Below, in pieces: positions 1 to 7,603 of a stretch of DNA of 35,402 nt. The stretch's first letter is position 1. Every line of letters starts with the position of its first letter. Position numbers and translations under genes: made by a program. Below the pieces are notes generated by a model that saw only the letters and a program-made list of their open reading frames with translations, was not told the origin of the DNA and did not search any database. The DNA comes from Rhodococcus yananensis (lineage in GTDB: Bacteria > Actinomycetota > Actinomycetes > Mycobacteriales > Mycobacteriaceae), in assembly GCF_020515525.1 (NCBI RefSeq), contig NZ_JAIYEP010000046.1, positions 1 to 35,402 on the forward strand. Reading direction: 5' to 3'.

Positions 1-669
1 TCGCCCGCCACACACCGCTCCCTCGCCGCGCATCTCGCGGCGGCGGCGGACGCGGCGGTGTACGTCCTCGACTACCGTCTCGCCCCCGAGCACCGCTGTC
101 CGGCGGCGGTCGAGGACGCGACCGCCGCGTATCTCGAACTCGTCACCGAGCAGTTCGGGGCCGACTCCGCGGTCGCCCTCGCGGGTGACTCGGCCGGTGG
201 TGGTCTGGCGGTCGCGACGGCGGTGCGACTGCGCGACCGGCACGGTGTGTCTCCCGCGGCTCTGGGGTTGTTGTCGCCGTGGACTGATCCGTCTGCCGCG
301 CTGCCCTTCTACCGCGACGTGGTGATCAACGCCGGGTGGACGTCGGCGTCCTGTCGCGCCTACCTCGGCGACGGCGACCCCACCGATCCCGACTTCGCCC
401 CGATGTACGCCGACCTCGCGGGTCTTCCGGCGACCCTGGTGCAGGTGGCGACGACGGAGGCGCTGTACCGACAGGTGTGCACCTTCGCGTCGAAACTGGG
501 TGAGGCCGGGGTCGACACGACGCTCGTCGAACAACCCGAACTGTGGCATGTCGCGCCGCTGCAGGCGTCGCTGGTGCCGGAGGCCGCCGCGGCGATCGCC
601 GACTTCGGCCGATTCCTGCGCGACCACACCCGCCCCTCGACCGGGCCCGAGACGTCCTCCCGCGCCTGA
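1..669 (+). CDS. Alpha/beta hydrolase (HSL/acetyl-hydrolase family), 5'-truncated
   Basis: The reading frame is open from base 1, so the start codon and the HGGG oxyanion motif lie upstream of the window. What remains is the nucleophile half of a hormone-sensitive-lipase-type esterase: the DYRLAPEH block near base 70, the GDSAGG nucleophile elbow (Ser codon 190-192), and a C-terminal WH near base 543 that supplies the catalytic His. The third catalytic residue is probably the Glu in the TTEAL segment rather than an Asp, as in some members of the family. The likely role is hydrolysis of small acyl esters; the substrate cannot be told. It converges on the binding-protein gene that follows. The family call is firm, the substrate unknown. 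Confidence 0.87.
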   Translation, partial: SPATHRSLAAHLAAAADAAVYVLDYRLAPEHRCPAAVEDATAAYLELVTEQFGADSAVALAGDSAGGGLAVATAVRLRDRHGVSPAALGLLSPWTDPSAALPFYRDVVINAGWTSASCRAYLGDGDPTDPDFAPMYADLAGLPATLVQVATTEALYRQVCTFASKLGEAGVDTTLVEQPELWHVAPLQASLVPEAAAAIADFGRFLRDHTRPSTGPETSSRA

Positions 670-743
670 GCGCCACCCGCGCGCCGAGCGAACGTATCGT
701 CCGCTCGATTCAATCGATCGGGGGTACCACTCGCTCAGGCGCG
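661..743. terminator. Long inverted repeat between convergent genes
   Basis: CGCGCCTGAGCG (661-672, containing the hydrolase stop codon) is exactly complementary to CGCTCAGGCGCG (732-743). The 59-nt loop holds smaller palindromes, CGAGCG/CGCTCG (685-690/702-707) and TCGATT-C-AATCGA (705-717). There is no U-run. It may act as a two-way terminator or transcript-end structure for the convergent pair. Confidence 0.35.
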
Positions 744-768
744 CGGAGGTCGTTCGGGCGAGCGGAGG

Positions 769-1716
769 TCAGCCGTGCTCGGACAGCCAGTCGCCGGCGA
801 CGACAGCGGCATCCTCGCCCCCGCCGATCCGCTCGAGCATCGTGGCGAGGTCGGCGGTGGTCAACTCCCCCGCGACCACCCGCAGTGCATCGAGTCCGGT
901 GTCGGTGACGGACTCCTTGCGGAACACGGGCACGACGTTCTGGGCGGGGAACACCGGTGTCGGTGCCTCGTCGACCTCGTCTCCGTCGGTGCGGTCGGGT
1001 GCGTCGTGCAGGGCCGCGACACCCGGGGGTGTCTGCCGCGACAGTGCCGGATCCGTCGTGGTCAGGCCCGCGAGTACACCGCCGGTGGACGCGGCCGCGA
1101 CGGCTTCGGTGCCGGCGGACGACGCACGCTCGCGCGGGATGCAGCCTGCCCGGTCGAGAGCCGCCAGACCTCCCGCCGCCTCGAAACCGGGCGTGTACAC
1201 GAGGGTGAATTCGCCGCATCGGTCGAGGACGTCCGGCAGTGCCGCGACCTGCCCGGTGTCACCGACCGCGGTTTCCGACGCCGCGGTCAGCAGGAGCGCA
1301 CGATCCTGCGCTGCCGCGTGATCGGCGATCGTCGCATCTCCGGGGACGGCGCGTGCGAGCGCATCGAAGACGTCCTCGGCATCGGTCTCGACGGCGTCGG
1401 GGACGAACCGGTGAAGCAGTCGCCCGGTGTACCCCGGCACGAGGGTGACCTCCCCCGCGTCGAGAGCGGCGAGGGCTGCGGTGGCGTCGGGAAGGGCCGA
1501 CACCGTCGCGTCGATGCCGGCGTCCCGCAGGGCACCGGAGTAGATCTCGGCGAGGAGGTCCCCGACCGGGCCGTCGGGAGCCGCGACGACGACCGGTCCG
1601 GGTGTCGCGGCCGGATCGAGTACGGGGGAGGCACATCCGGCGAGGGCCGAGGCGAGGGCTGCCGCCACCAGCAACGGGACGGTCCGGGGTCGATTCGACT
1701 TCCACGTGCCATTCAC
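769..1716 (-). CDS. OpuAC/ProX-type substrate-binding lipoprotein
   Basis: About 315 residues. The N-terminus is basic (KSNRPR), then a hydrophobic stretch and a lipobox LAGC, so the mature protein is a lipid-anchored extracytoplasmic receptor. The body matches glycine-betaine/choline-type binding proteins (OpuAC family), including the GEVTLVPGYTG segment typical of this group. It should deliver a quaternary-amine osmoprotectant to an ABC importer, but no permease or ATPase gene lies next to it here. GTG at 1716 is chosen because GACAAT (1724-1729) lies 7 nt upstream, as expected for a leaderless message; ATG at 1725 is the alternative. A direct repeat of GACCTCCGC follows the stop. The family is fairly sure, the ligand inferred. 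Confidence 0.8.
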   Translation of the reverse strand: MNGTWKSNRPRTVPLLVAAALASALAGCASPVLDPAATPGPVVVAAPDGPVGDLLAEIYSGALRDAGIDATVSALPDATAALAALDAGEVTLVPGYTGRLLHRFVPDAVETDAEDVFDALARAVPGDATIADHAAAQDRALLLTAASETAVGDTGQVAALPDVLDRCGEFTLVYTPGFEAAGGLAALDRAGCIPRERASSAGTEAVAAASTGGVLAGLTTTDPALSRQTPPGVAALHDAPDRTDGDEVDEAPTPVFPAQNVVPVFRKESVTDTGLDALRVVAGELTTADLATMLERIGGGEDAAVVAGDWLSEHG

Positions 1717-1751
1717 GGCAGCCATTGTCGCGCACACCCGTAGGACGCCGA

Positions 1752-1794
1752 ACGCCCCGGCCCGAACCTGGGTGCGGGTTCGGCTCCGGGGCGT
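1752..1794 (-). terminator. Intrinsic-like terminator after the malic enzyme gene
   Basis: Outer stem ACGCCCCGG (1752-1760)/CCGGGGCGT (1786-1794) and inner stem CCGAACC (1762-1768)/GGTTCGG (1777-1783), with an 8-nt loop. It begins 14 nt past the malic enzyme stop. There is no U-tract, which is common in actinobacteria. Confidence 0.7.
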
Positions 1795-1808
1795 GCGGTT
1801 CGATCGCG

Positions 1809-3002
1809 TCAGTCGGTGACACCCTCGGCCTTCGCCGCGGCCGCGACGGCCTCGGCGACGGCGGGTGCGACGCGCGGATCGAGGGGGCTCGGGACGATCT
1901 TGTCCGCGGCCAACTCGTCACCGACCACCGAGAGGATGGCCTCGGCGGCGGCGAGCTTCATGCCTTCGGTGATGCGGCGGGCACCGGCGTCCAGGGCGCC
2001 CTTGAACACACCGGGGAAGGCGAGCACGTTGTTGATCTGGTTCGGGAAGTCGCTGCGCCCCGTCGCGACGATCGCGGCGTGCTTGTGCGCGATCTCGGGG
2101 TGGATCTCCGGATCGGGGTTCGACATCGCGAAGATGATGGCGTCGTCGGCCATCGTCGCGACGATCTCCTCCGGAACGGTGCCCGACGAGACGCCCAGGT
2201 AGACGTCGGCACCGTCGAGGGCTTCGGCGATTCCGCCCTTGCGTCCCTCGGGGTTGGTGCGGGCGGCCAGATCCGTCTTGATCTCGCCGAGGTCGGAGCG
2301 GTCCGCCGAGATGATGCCCTTGGAGTCGAGAACCACCACGTCACGAGCACCGGCCGCGAGCAGGATGTTGGTGCAGGCCACGCCGGCCGCACCGGCGCCG
2401 GAGATGACGATCCGCAGGTCGGCGATGTCGCGGCTCTGGACCTTCAGCGCACCCTTGAGTGCGGCGAGCGCGACGATCGCGGTGCCGTGCTGGTCGTCGT
2501 GCATGACGGGGCAGTCGAGAGCCTCGATGACGCGCTTCTCGATCTCGAAGCAACGCGGCGCGGAGATGTCCTCGAGGTTGACCGCGCCGAAGCTCGGACG
2601 CAACCGGATGAGGGTCTCGACGATCTCGTCGGGGTCCTTCGTGTCGAGGACGAGGGGGATCGAGTTCAGGCCCGCGAACTTCTTGAACAGGGCCGACTTG
2701 CCCTCCATGACCGGCAGCGATGCGCGGGCACCGATGTCACCGAGGCCGAGGACTGCGGTGCCGTCGGACACGACGACGACCAGCCGGTTGGTCCAGGTGT
2801 AGCGGTCGACGAGGGTCTCGTCCGCGGCGATCGCCCGGCACACCTGGGCGACGCCGGGGGTGTACGCGATGGACAGATCGCGCTGGTTCTCCAGCGGTGC
2901 GGTGAGTTCCACCGACAACTTGCCGTCGATGTGGCTGCCGAAGATCTCGTCGTCGGTCAGCACGACCTTCTGAGGGGTTGCTGCATCAGACACAATAGAC
3001 AC
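1809..3002 (-). CDS. NAD(P)-dependent malic enzyme
   Basis: Oxidatively decarboxylates malate to pyruvate with NAD(P)H formation, at the anaplerotic node of central carbon metabolism. About 397 residues, the short bacterial form without a C-terminal phosphotransacetylase-like domain. Visible marks are YTPGV near residue 47, the EGKSALFKKF lysine segment near 102, the CPVMHDDQHGTA metal/substrate motif, the Rossmann glycine-rich ISGAGAAGVA, and the MSNPDPEI motif late in the protein. GTG at 3002 is preferred because AGGAG lies 7 nt upstream; a second GTG is at 2993. A 480-bp non-coding region with several symmetric elements precedes it, so it is probably regulated. Cofactor preference cannot be read from sequence. 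Confidence 0.95.
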   Translation of the reverse strand: MSIVSDAATPQKVVLTDDEIFGSHIDGKLSVELTAPLENQRDLSIAYTPGVAQVCRAIAADETLVDRYTWTNRLVVVVSDGTAVLGLGDIGARASLPVMEGKSALFKKFAGLNSIPLVLDTKDPDEIVETLIRLRPSFGAVNLEDISAPRCFEIEKRVIEALDCPVMHDDQHGTAIVALAALKGALKVQSRDIADLRIVISGAGAAGVACTNILLAAGARDVVVLDSKGIISADRSDLGEIKTDLAARTNPEGRKGGIAEALDGADVYLGVSSGTVPEEIVATMADDAIIFAMSNPDPEIHPEIAHKHAAIVATGRSDFPNQINNVLAFPGVFKGALDAGARRITEGMKLAAAEAILSVVGDELAADKIVPSPLDPRVAPAVAEAVAAAAKAEGVTD

Positions 3003-3482
3003 GATGACACTCCTGCGTGCTCCGAGACCAGCCCGGTCTCGGTTACTGCGAAGTAGCTGCAATTCGGTTCACCTGAACGTCCGCGCTGTGTGTCATGCGG
3101 GCGTTCGTCGGTGTCGAGGTGCAGTGCTTCGCCAAGGACGGTTTCGGTGAAGCATCCGGGCGCGATCACGGTTACCGCTGTACAACGCTGTACGACTTCC
3201 GGAGCGTGATGGCGCCGGGGCGGGTGGCCCTGGCGGTGGCCCTTCGGCGTCGCCGCAGGTCTGCGGCGGCAGGGTCTGCCATCTTGCATCCGAGTCGGGG
3301 CGGTGGCGCCCGTCTCGGTTCGGAGGCAAGTTTGCCACCTTCACAGAGCAAACATCAAATCGGTGTTGGTTGCGAAGGTTCTCACCGTTTTGCCGTTCCT
3401 ACCTGTGAGTTTTCGGCAGAATCGGACCGGTTCCTGGGGGAATGCCGGAGCTACTCGCCAGTACATCCCAGAATGCGGACCG
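3003..3482. other. Non-coding control region upstream of malic enzyme
   Basis: I see no convincing gene in these 480 bases. The open frames have arginine-rich, shadow-like translations and no recognisable domain. The stretch 3335-3430 is clearly AT-richer than its surroundings and is the likeliest promoter zone. Symmetric elements are GTTCA-CC-TGAAC (3067-3078), a direct repeat of CGCTGTAC with a 10-bp period (3176-3183 and 3186-3193), GGCAA-GT-TTGCC (3325-3336) and the repeat at 3022-3042. No tRNA or recognisable riboswitch was found. Confidence 0.5.
3022..3042 (-). promoter_or_regulatory. 8-bp inverted repeat just upstream of malic enzyme RBS
   Basis: CCGAGACC (3022-3029) and GGTCTCGG (3035-3042) form a perfect stem with a 5-nt loop, ending 8 nt before the AGGAG ribosome-binding site. 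It could be an operator or a leader hairpin that modulates translation. Confidence 0.45.
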
Positions 3483-3887
3483 TCAACCCCACCACTGGGT
3501 GAACATCAGAATCGATGCAGTGAAGATGACCACACACGCCGCGAGCAGGGACATCGCACCGCGTCGTCGATCGGCGACGAGCTGCGCCACGATCGCGACC
3601 ACCGTCGCGACGACGTGCGCGGCGACCGCGTCGGTGCCGGGCCCCGGCACGTCCCGGCGACCGGCGAGGTACTGCGCGACGCAGACGACGACCGTCAGGA
3701 CGATCACGGCCCCACACACGACACCGGAGACCACGCGACCGGCCCGCACGACCGCACCGGCGCGCCGTGGCGCGTCGAACGACGAATTGTAGTACTCGCG
3801 GCCGTCGTACTCGTCACCGTAGTACGACGATCCGTAATCGATGTCGCTGCTGCGACTCTCGGCGCCGCGCGGATCCCACGACCTCAT
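3483..3887 (-). CDS. Small membrane protein with a Tyr/Asp-rich N-terminus
   Basis: 134 residues, unrecognised. The first 40 residues are hydrophilic and rich in Tyr, Asp and Ser (YGSSYYGDEYDGREYYNSS). Three hydrophobic segments follow, near residues 52-72, 88-105 and 112-130, ending in FTQWWG. Its ATG overlaps the stop of the PHP-domain gene as ATGA, so the two are translationally coupled and probably act in one process. The tyrosine-rich head might be a phosphorylation or interaction tail; that is speculation. It is confidently coding because of the coupling, the compositional pattern and the absence of a competing frame. Confidence 0.75.
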   Translation of the reverse strand: MRSWDPRGAESRSSDIDYGSSYYGDEYDGREYYNSSFDAPRRAGAVVRAGRVVSGVVCGAVIVLTVVVCVAQYLAGRRDVPGPGTDAVAAHVVATVVAIVAQLVADRRRGAMSLLAACVVIFTASILMFTQWWG

Positions 3888-4738
3888 CCCGCGACCACCT
3901 CGGTCCCGCTCGCACGATCGACCAACGCCTCGAACGCGGCGGGCGCGGTCGTGAACTCACCGAGCCCGATCCGCTTGTTGTCGCCGTGATAGTCGGACGA
4001 ACCCGTCACCACCAGATCGAGACTGCTCGCCAGGTCCGTCAGCACCCGCACATCGTCGGCGCCGTGATCCGGATGCGCGACCTCGATGCCCGCCAGTCCG
4101 AGCGCAGCGAGTTCCTCGATCTGCCCGAGCGCCATCACCCTGCCCCGCGACCGCGCCAACGGATGCGCGACCACGGCGACGCCCCCGGCGGCGCGCACCA
4201 TCTGCACGGCGTCGGCGAGCGGGGTGTCCGCCTTGGGAACGTAGTACCGGCTGCGTGTCGACAACAGTTCGGTGAAGGCGTCCCCGATCGACGACACGAC
4301 CCCCGCCTCGACGAGCGCCTGCGCCAGATGCGGGCGACCCACCGACGGCCCGGCCCGGTCCAGCACCGCATCCGGATCGATCGGCAGGCCGTCCTCGGCC
4401 ATCCGCAACGCCATCGTGCGGATCCGCGACACCCGCTCGTCCCGCAGCCGCGCCCGCTCGGCCACGAATCCCGACTCGGACGGATCGAACAGATACGCGA
4501 GCAGGTGCACGGCGACGGGGTCGCCGTCGTCGCCGCGCCCCTCGCACGACATCTCCATGCCCCGCACCAGTCTCAGCCCGGAGGGCAGCGCCGCCACGGC
4601 CTCGTCCCATCCGGCCGTCGTGTCGTGATCGGTCAGGGCCACCACGTCGAGGCCTGCCGCGGCCGCCTTCCCGACGAGATCCGCGGGGGTGTCGGTGCCG
4701 TCCGAGACGACCGAATGGGTGTGGAGATCGATGCGCAC
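3884..4738 (-). CDS. PHP-domain metal-dependent phosphatase (RNase AM/TrpH-like)
   Basis: About 284 residues forming one PHP domain. The metal ligands are visible: DLHTHS at the extreme N-terminus, SDGT, LTDHDT near residue 36, the Glu of GMEMSCE, VVAHPLARSRG late in the protein and SDYHG near the end. The family includes enzymes that hydrolyse 3',5'-nucleoside bisphosphates or the 5' ends of short RNAs. GTG at 4738 gives the canonical VRIDLHTHS start; a GTG one codon upstream (4741) is also possible. The gene is first in a two-gene unit with the downstream membrane protein and is divergent from the CorA-tail microprotein gene. Confidence 0.9.
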   Translation of the reverse strand: MRIDLHTHSVVSDGTDTPADLVGKAAAAGLDVVALTDHDTTAGWDEAVAALPSGLRLVRGMEMSCEGRGDDGDPVAVHLLAYLFDPSESGFVAERARLRDERVSRIRTMALRMAEDGLPIDPDAVLDRAGPSVGRPHLAQALVEAGVVSSIGDAFTELLSTRSRYYVPKADTPLADAVQMVRAAGGVAVVAHPLARSRGRVMALGQIEELAALGLAGIEVAHPDHGADDVRVLTDLASSLDLVVTGSSDYHGDNKRIGLGEFTTAPAAFEALVDRASGTEVVAG

Positions 4739-4854
4739 CACACCAGTCTGTCAGGTGACGCGCCGGTACCCGACGACACGACCGGCACGTCCACCGGCGA
4801 CTACGATGACTGCGCGACCGGCAGGACCGTCCGCCACAGCGAGGAAGGGGAAGC

Positions 4855-5058
4855 GTGCCCACCACTGCCCCGCCGCGACCCGGTCGGCGCGCCGCGGCGC
4901 CGGCGGCAGTCCCGACGACGATCGCGGGGATCTACGGCACGAACGTCGATCACATGCCCGAGTTGCACCGGGAGCACACGTACCACGCGGTGCCGGTGTT
5001 CATCGTCGTGATCGTGCTGGTCCTGATCGTCACGTTCCGCCGCGACACGTGGCTGTGA
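4855..5058 (+). CDS. CorA-tail microprotein (67 aa)
   Basis: The C-terminal half, TIAGIYGTNVDHMPEL followed by a hydrophobic helix and a basic FRRDTWL end, matches the signature loop, second transmembrane helix and cytoplasmic tail of CorA magnesium channels. The cytoplasmic domain and first transmembrane helix are absent, replaced by a Pro/Ala/Arg-rich N-terminus. The invariant GMN motif reads GTN. It is a designed gene rather than debris: GTG 4855 has a strong RBS (GAGGAAGGGG, 4841-4850), a TACGAT -10-like hexamer lies at 4802-4807, and its stop overlaps the next gene's start as GTGA. It cannot form a pore alone in the known way, so a regulatory or scaffold role in the membrane is an inference. 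Confidence 0.75.
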   Translation: MPTTAPPRPGRRAAAPAAVPTTIAGIYGTNVDHMPELHREHTYHAVPVFIVVIVLVLIVTFRRDTWL

Positions 5059-6863
5059 CGGCGGGGACGGTCGACCGACCGCGCGGCCCGCTCCCGGCGA
5101 CACGGCGCCACGCGACGGTGCTCGCGGTGGCGTCCGCGCTCGTGGTGATCCAGGTGGTCGTGCGCGCGGTGATCGCGTTCGGCGGCGAATTCTACTGGGA
5201 CGACCTGATCCTCCTGGGCCGCGCCGGAACGCATCCGGTGTGGTCGCCGGAGCTGCTCGCCCACGACCACGACGGTCACCTCATGCCCGCGGCGTTCGCC
5301 GTCGCGTCCCTCGCGACCGCGGTCGCGCCGCTGCAGTGGTGGCCCGCAGCCCTGACCCTCGTGGTCGGGCAGCTGCTCGCGTCCCTCGCGGTGCTGCGGG
5401 TGCTGTGGCTGCTCCTCGGCCCGCGCCGGGCACTGTGGGGACCGCTGCTGTTCTACCTGTTCACACCGCTGACGCTGCCCGCGTTCGCGTGGTGGGCGGC
5501 GGGGCTCAACGCGCTGCCGCTGCAGGCCGCGCTCGCATGGGTGGCCGGTGACGCACTGTTGCTCGCCCGCACCGGCCGCCGACGATACGCGGTCACGGGC
5601 GTCCTCGTGACCGCGACCGCGCTGCTGTTCTTCGAGAAGTCGGTGCTCGTGCCGTGCGTCGCGTTCGCGACGCTCGCTCTGGTGTACCGGGTCGACGGTG
5701 CGCCCGCTCCCGTGCGGCGCGCGTGGCGGCAGGCCCGGCCGCTGTGGTTGCTCTCGGCGGTGGTCGTCGCGGTGTGGACGGTGTCGTACACGACGCTCGT
5801 CGCGTCCCGGTTCGGGGTGCCACCCCGGTCCATGGTCGACGGACTGACGCATCACGGCCTGTCGTACGGGCTGGTGCCCACGTTGATCGGCGGGCCGTGG
5901 CGCTGGGAACGTTGGAATCCCAGCCCACCGTGGGCGGACCCACCGCCGGTTCTCGTCGTCGCGGGCTGGTCGGTGGTCGCGCTGGCGCTCGTGTGGAGTG
6001 TGCGCCGGCGGCATCGGACCGGTGCCGTGTGGGTGGCGGCCGCAGCGTACATCGCGGCGTCACTCACCGCGATGATCATGACCAGGTTCGGCTCGGAGAC
6101 CACCTACGAACTCGCCCAGACTCTGCGGTATTTCGCGGACTCGTCGGTGGTCGTCGCGATCGGTGCCGCGCTCGTGATCCGCGCTCCCGCACGCGACACC
6201 GGCACCGGTGTGCCCGCCCGCGCCCGCACCGTGGGCGCCGCGTTGTGTGCCGCCGGGTTCACGGCCGGCTCGGCGATCTCGACGGTGACGTTCGCGCACA
6301 GTTGGGCGGACAACCCCACCGGGGACTATCTGGCGCACGCGAAGGCCGCGCTCACCGCCCACCCCGAGGTACCGGTCCTCGATCATCCGGTGTCGGTCTG
6401 GGTGCTGCTGCCGGTCACCTACCCGCACAACCTCGCGGGTTCGGTGTTCTCGGCGCTGCCCGGACGGTCGGAGATCGGTGCACACACCACGCAGTTGCGC
6501 GTGTTCGACGATCGTGGCGACCTCGTGCCCGCCGAACTGTTCCCCACCCGCATCGTGGAGCCGGGTGACGTTCCGGACTGCGGTCATGCCGCCCGCCCCG
6601 GCACCGTCGGGGTGCTCCCGCTGGACGAACCGGCCGGCGACTGGGAGTGGACGGTGCAGATCAACTACCGTGCCTCGGCCGACGGCGCACTCGAGGTCGG
6701 GTTCCCGGGGTGGCCGGCGGTCACCGTACCCGTGACGGCCGGTCTCGGCACCGTGTACGCGCGGGTCGACGGCGGCGGCGCGGCGTTGCGGGCGCGGGTG
6801 ACCACCGCGGAACCGGCCGTGTGTCTCGGGGGCGGCATGCTCGGCGTCGTCGTGCCGAGCTGA
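5055..6863 (+). CDS. Polytopic membrane protein, possibly GT-C-type glycosyltransferase
   Basis: About 602 residues starting at the GTG that overlaps the microprotein stop. Roughly ten hydrophobic helices cover residues 20-420, and a soluble C-terminal part of about 180 residues follows. After the first helix comes GGEFYWDDLILL, with adjacent acidic residues (about 49-50) in the first periplasmic loop, the position of the catalytic acid in lipid-linked-sugar GT-C enzymes. The C-terminal part is beta-rich by eye and has three Cys (GDVPDC, AVCL and one in an early helix). The likely role is transfer of a sugar or similar group to a cell-envelope acceptor outside the membrane. The DD motif is seen; the catalytic assignment is inference. 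It converges with the SUFU-like gene 15 bp away. Confidence 0.8.
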   Translation: MTAGTVDRPRGPLPATRRHATVLAVASALVVIQVVVRAVIAFGGEFYWDDLILLGRAGTHPVWSPELLAHDHDGHLMPAAFAVASLATAVAPLQWWPAALTLVVGQLLASLAVLRVLWLLLGPRRALWGPLLFYLFTPLTLPAFAWWAAGLNALPLQAALAWVAGDALLLARTGRRRYAVTGVLVTATALLFFEKSVLVPCVAFATLALVYRVDGAPAPVRRAWRQARPLWLLSAVVVAVWTVSYTTLVASRFGVPPRSMVDGLTHHGLSYGLVPTLIGGPWRWERWNPSPPWADPPPVLVVAGWSVVALALVWSVRRRHRTGAVWVAAAAYIAASLTAMIMTRFGSETTYELAQTLRYFADSSVVVAIGAALVIRAPARDTGTGVPARARTVGAALCAAGFTAGSAISTVTFAHSWADNPTGDYLAHAKAALTAHPEVPVLDHPVSVWVLLPVTYPHNLAGSVFSALPGRSEIGAHTTQLRVFDDRGDLVPAELFPTRIVEPGDVPDCGHAARPGTVGVLPLDEPAGDWEWTVQINYRASADGALEVGFPGWPAVTVPVTAGLGTVYARVDGGGAALRARVTTAEPAVCLGGGMLGVVVPS

Positions 6864-6878
6864 CCGAGGATCCGGGGG

Positions 6879-7469
6879 TCACATCCGGGCCGCCGCGCGG
6901 CGGGGGTCACGGACGTCGATCCCCGCCTCCGCCCATGCGTCCCGGAGAGCGTCGGCACCGCGCAGCCGCTTCCACGCGGCCTCGTTGCCGGTCAACGGCA
7001 CCGCCTCGAGGAATCGCACCGGATCGGCGGGTTCGGGCAGCGGCAGATCCGGCACGTCACCGGAGGTGAGCAGCACGGCGGTGAACGGGGCACCCTCCCA
7101 CAGCGGCTCCCCCAGATCGAGCAGTGCATCGTCGGCGAGCACGACCCCCTCGACCGCGGGAAGTGCGGCGAGCACCGCGAGCCTGCGGTGCACACCGGCG
7201 GTGATCCCCTCGGCGTCACGCAGGCTCAGGATCAGCTCCGCGCGGGGCCCCCGTGTCGGATCCGCGACCATCGCGGCGGGATCACCCATGGGGTGGCGGG
7301 AACACCCGAGCGTCGCGAACCGGACGAGTTCACCGCTGCGGTACCGCAGCACCTCCATCGGCTCGAGTCCCAGGAACGTCACCGACGCCGATTCGGGCTC
7401 CTGCCCCGCAGGGTCGGCGAGATGGGTGTCGAGGTGGGTGCGGACGGCGGTGAGGACGGCGTCGGTCAT
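6879..7469 (-). CDS. SUFU-domain protein
   Basis: 196 residues resembling bacterial proteins with a Suppressor-of-fused-like domain: FLGLEPMEVLRYRSGELVRFATLGCSRHPM in the N-terminal third, then PRAELILSLR and late WEGAPFTAVLL. Bacterial members are often found in immunity or contact-inhibition contexts but also stand alone. No toxin gene is nearby, so the role is unknown. TAGATT (7476-7481) lies 6 nt before the ATG, suggesting a leaderless message. Confidence 0.7.
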   Translation of the reverse strand: MTDAVLTAVRTHLDTHLADPAGQEPESASVTFLGLEPMEVLRYRSGELVRFATLGCSRHPMGDPAAMVADPTRGPRAELILSLRDAEGITAGVHRRLAVLAALPAVEGVVLADDALLDLGEPLWEGAPFTAVLLTSGDVPDLPLPEPADPVRFLEAVPLTGNEAAWKRLRGADALRDAWAEAGIDVRDPRRAAARM

Positions 7470-7603
7470 GTGGGCAATCTATCGGGCCCGACGGCCGCTC
7501 CGACAGGCCGATCGTTACCGGGCAACCACGCTCACCGCACCGCACGCAGCTGATCGGTGGTGCGATGCGCTCAGGCTTCATTCCGGGAGGTTCGGCGGGC
7601 GGT

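Noticed and set aside
3300-3345. tRNA-like GGTTCG segment
   Set aside because: No acceptor stem, anticodon arm or T-arm of proper length can be drawn around it.
3095-3502. Possible 135-residue plus-strand protein
   Set aside because: Its composition is irregular (an Arg run), it has no RBS and no domain, and its 3' end runs over the coding end of the small membrane protein. Treated as non-coding.
4689-5054. Upstream extension of the large membrane protein frame
   Set aside because: The frame is open but the translation is Arg/Pro-rich and antiparallel to or out of frame with real genes. The GTG at 5055 overlapping the microprotein stop is the natural start.
6879-7469. Polymorphic-toxin immunity protein role for the SUFU-like gene
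   Set aside because: The family is used this way elsewhere, but no toxin, secretion or Rhs/CDI gene adjoins it here.
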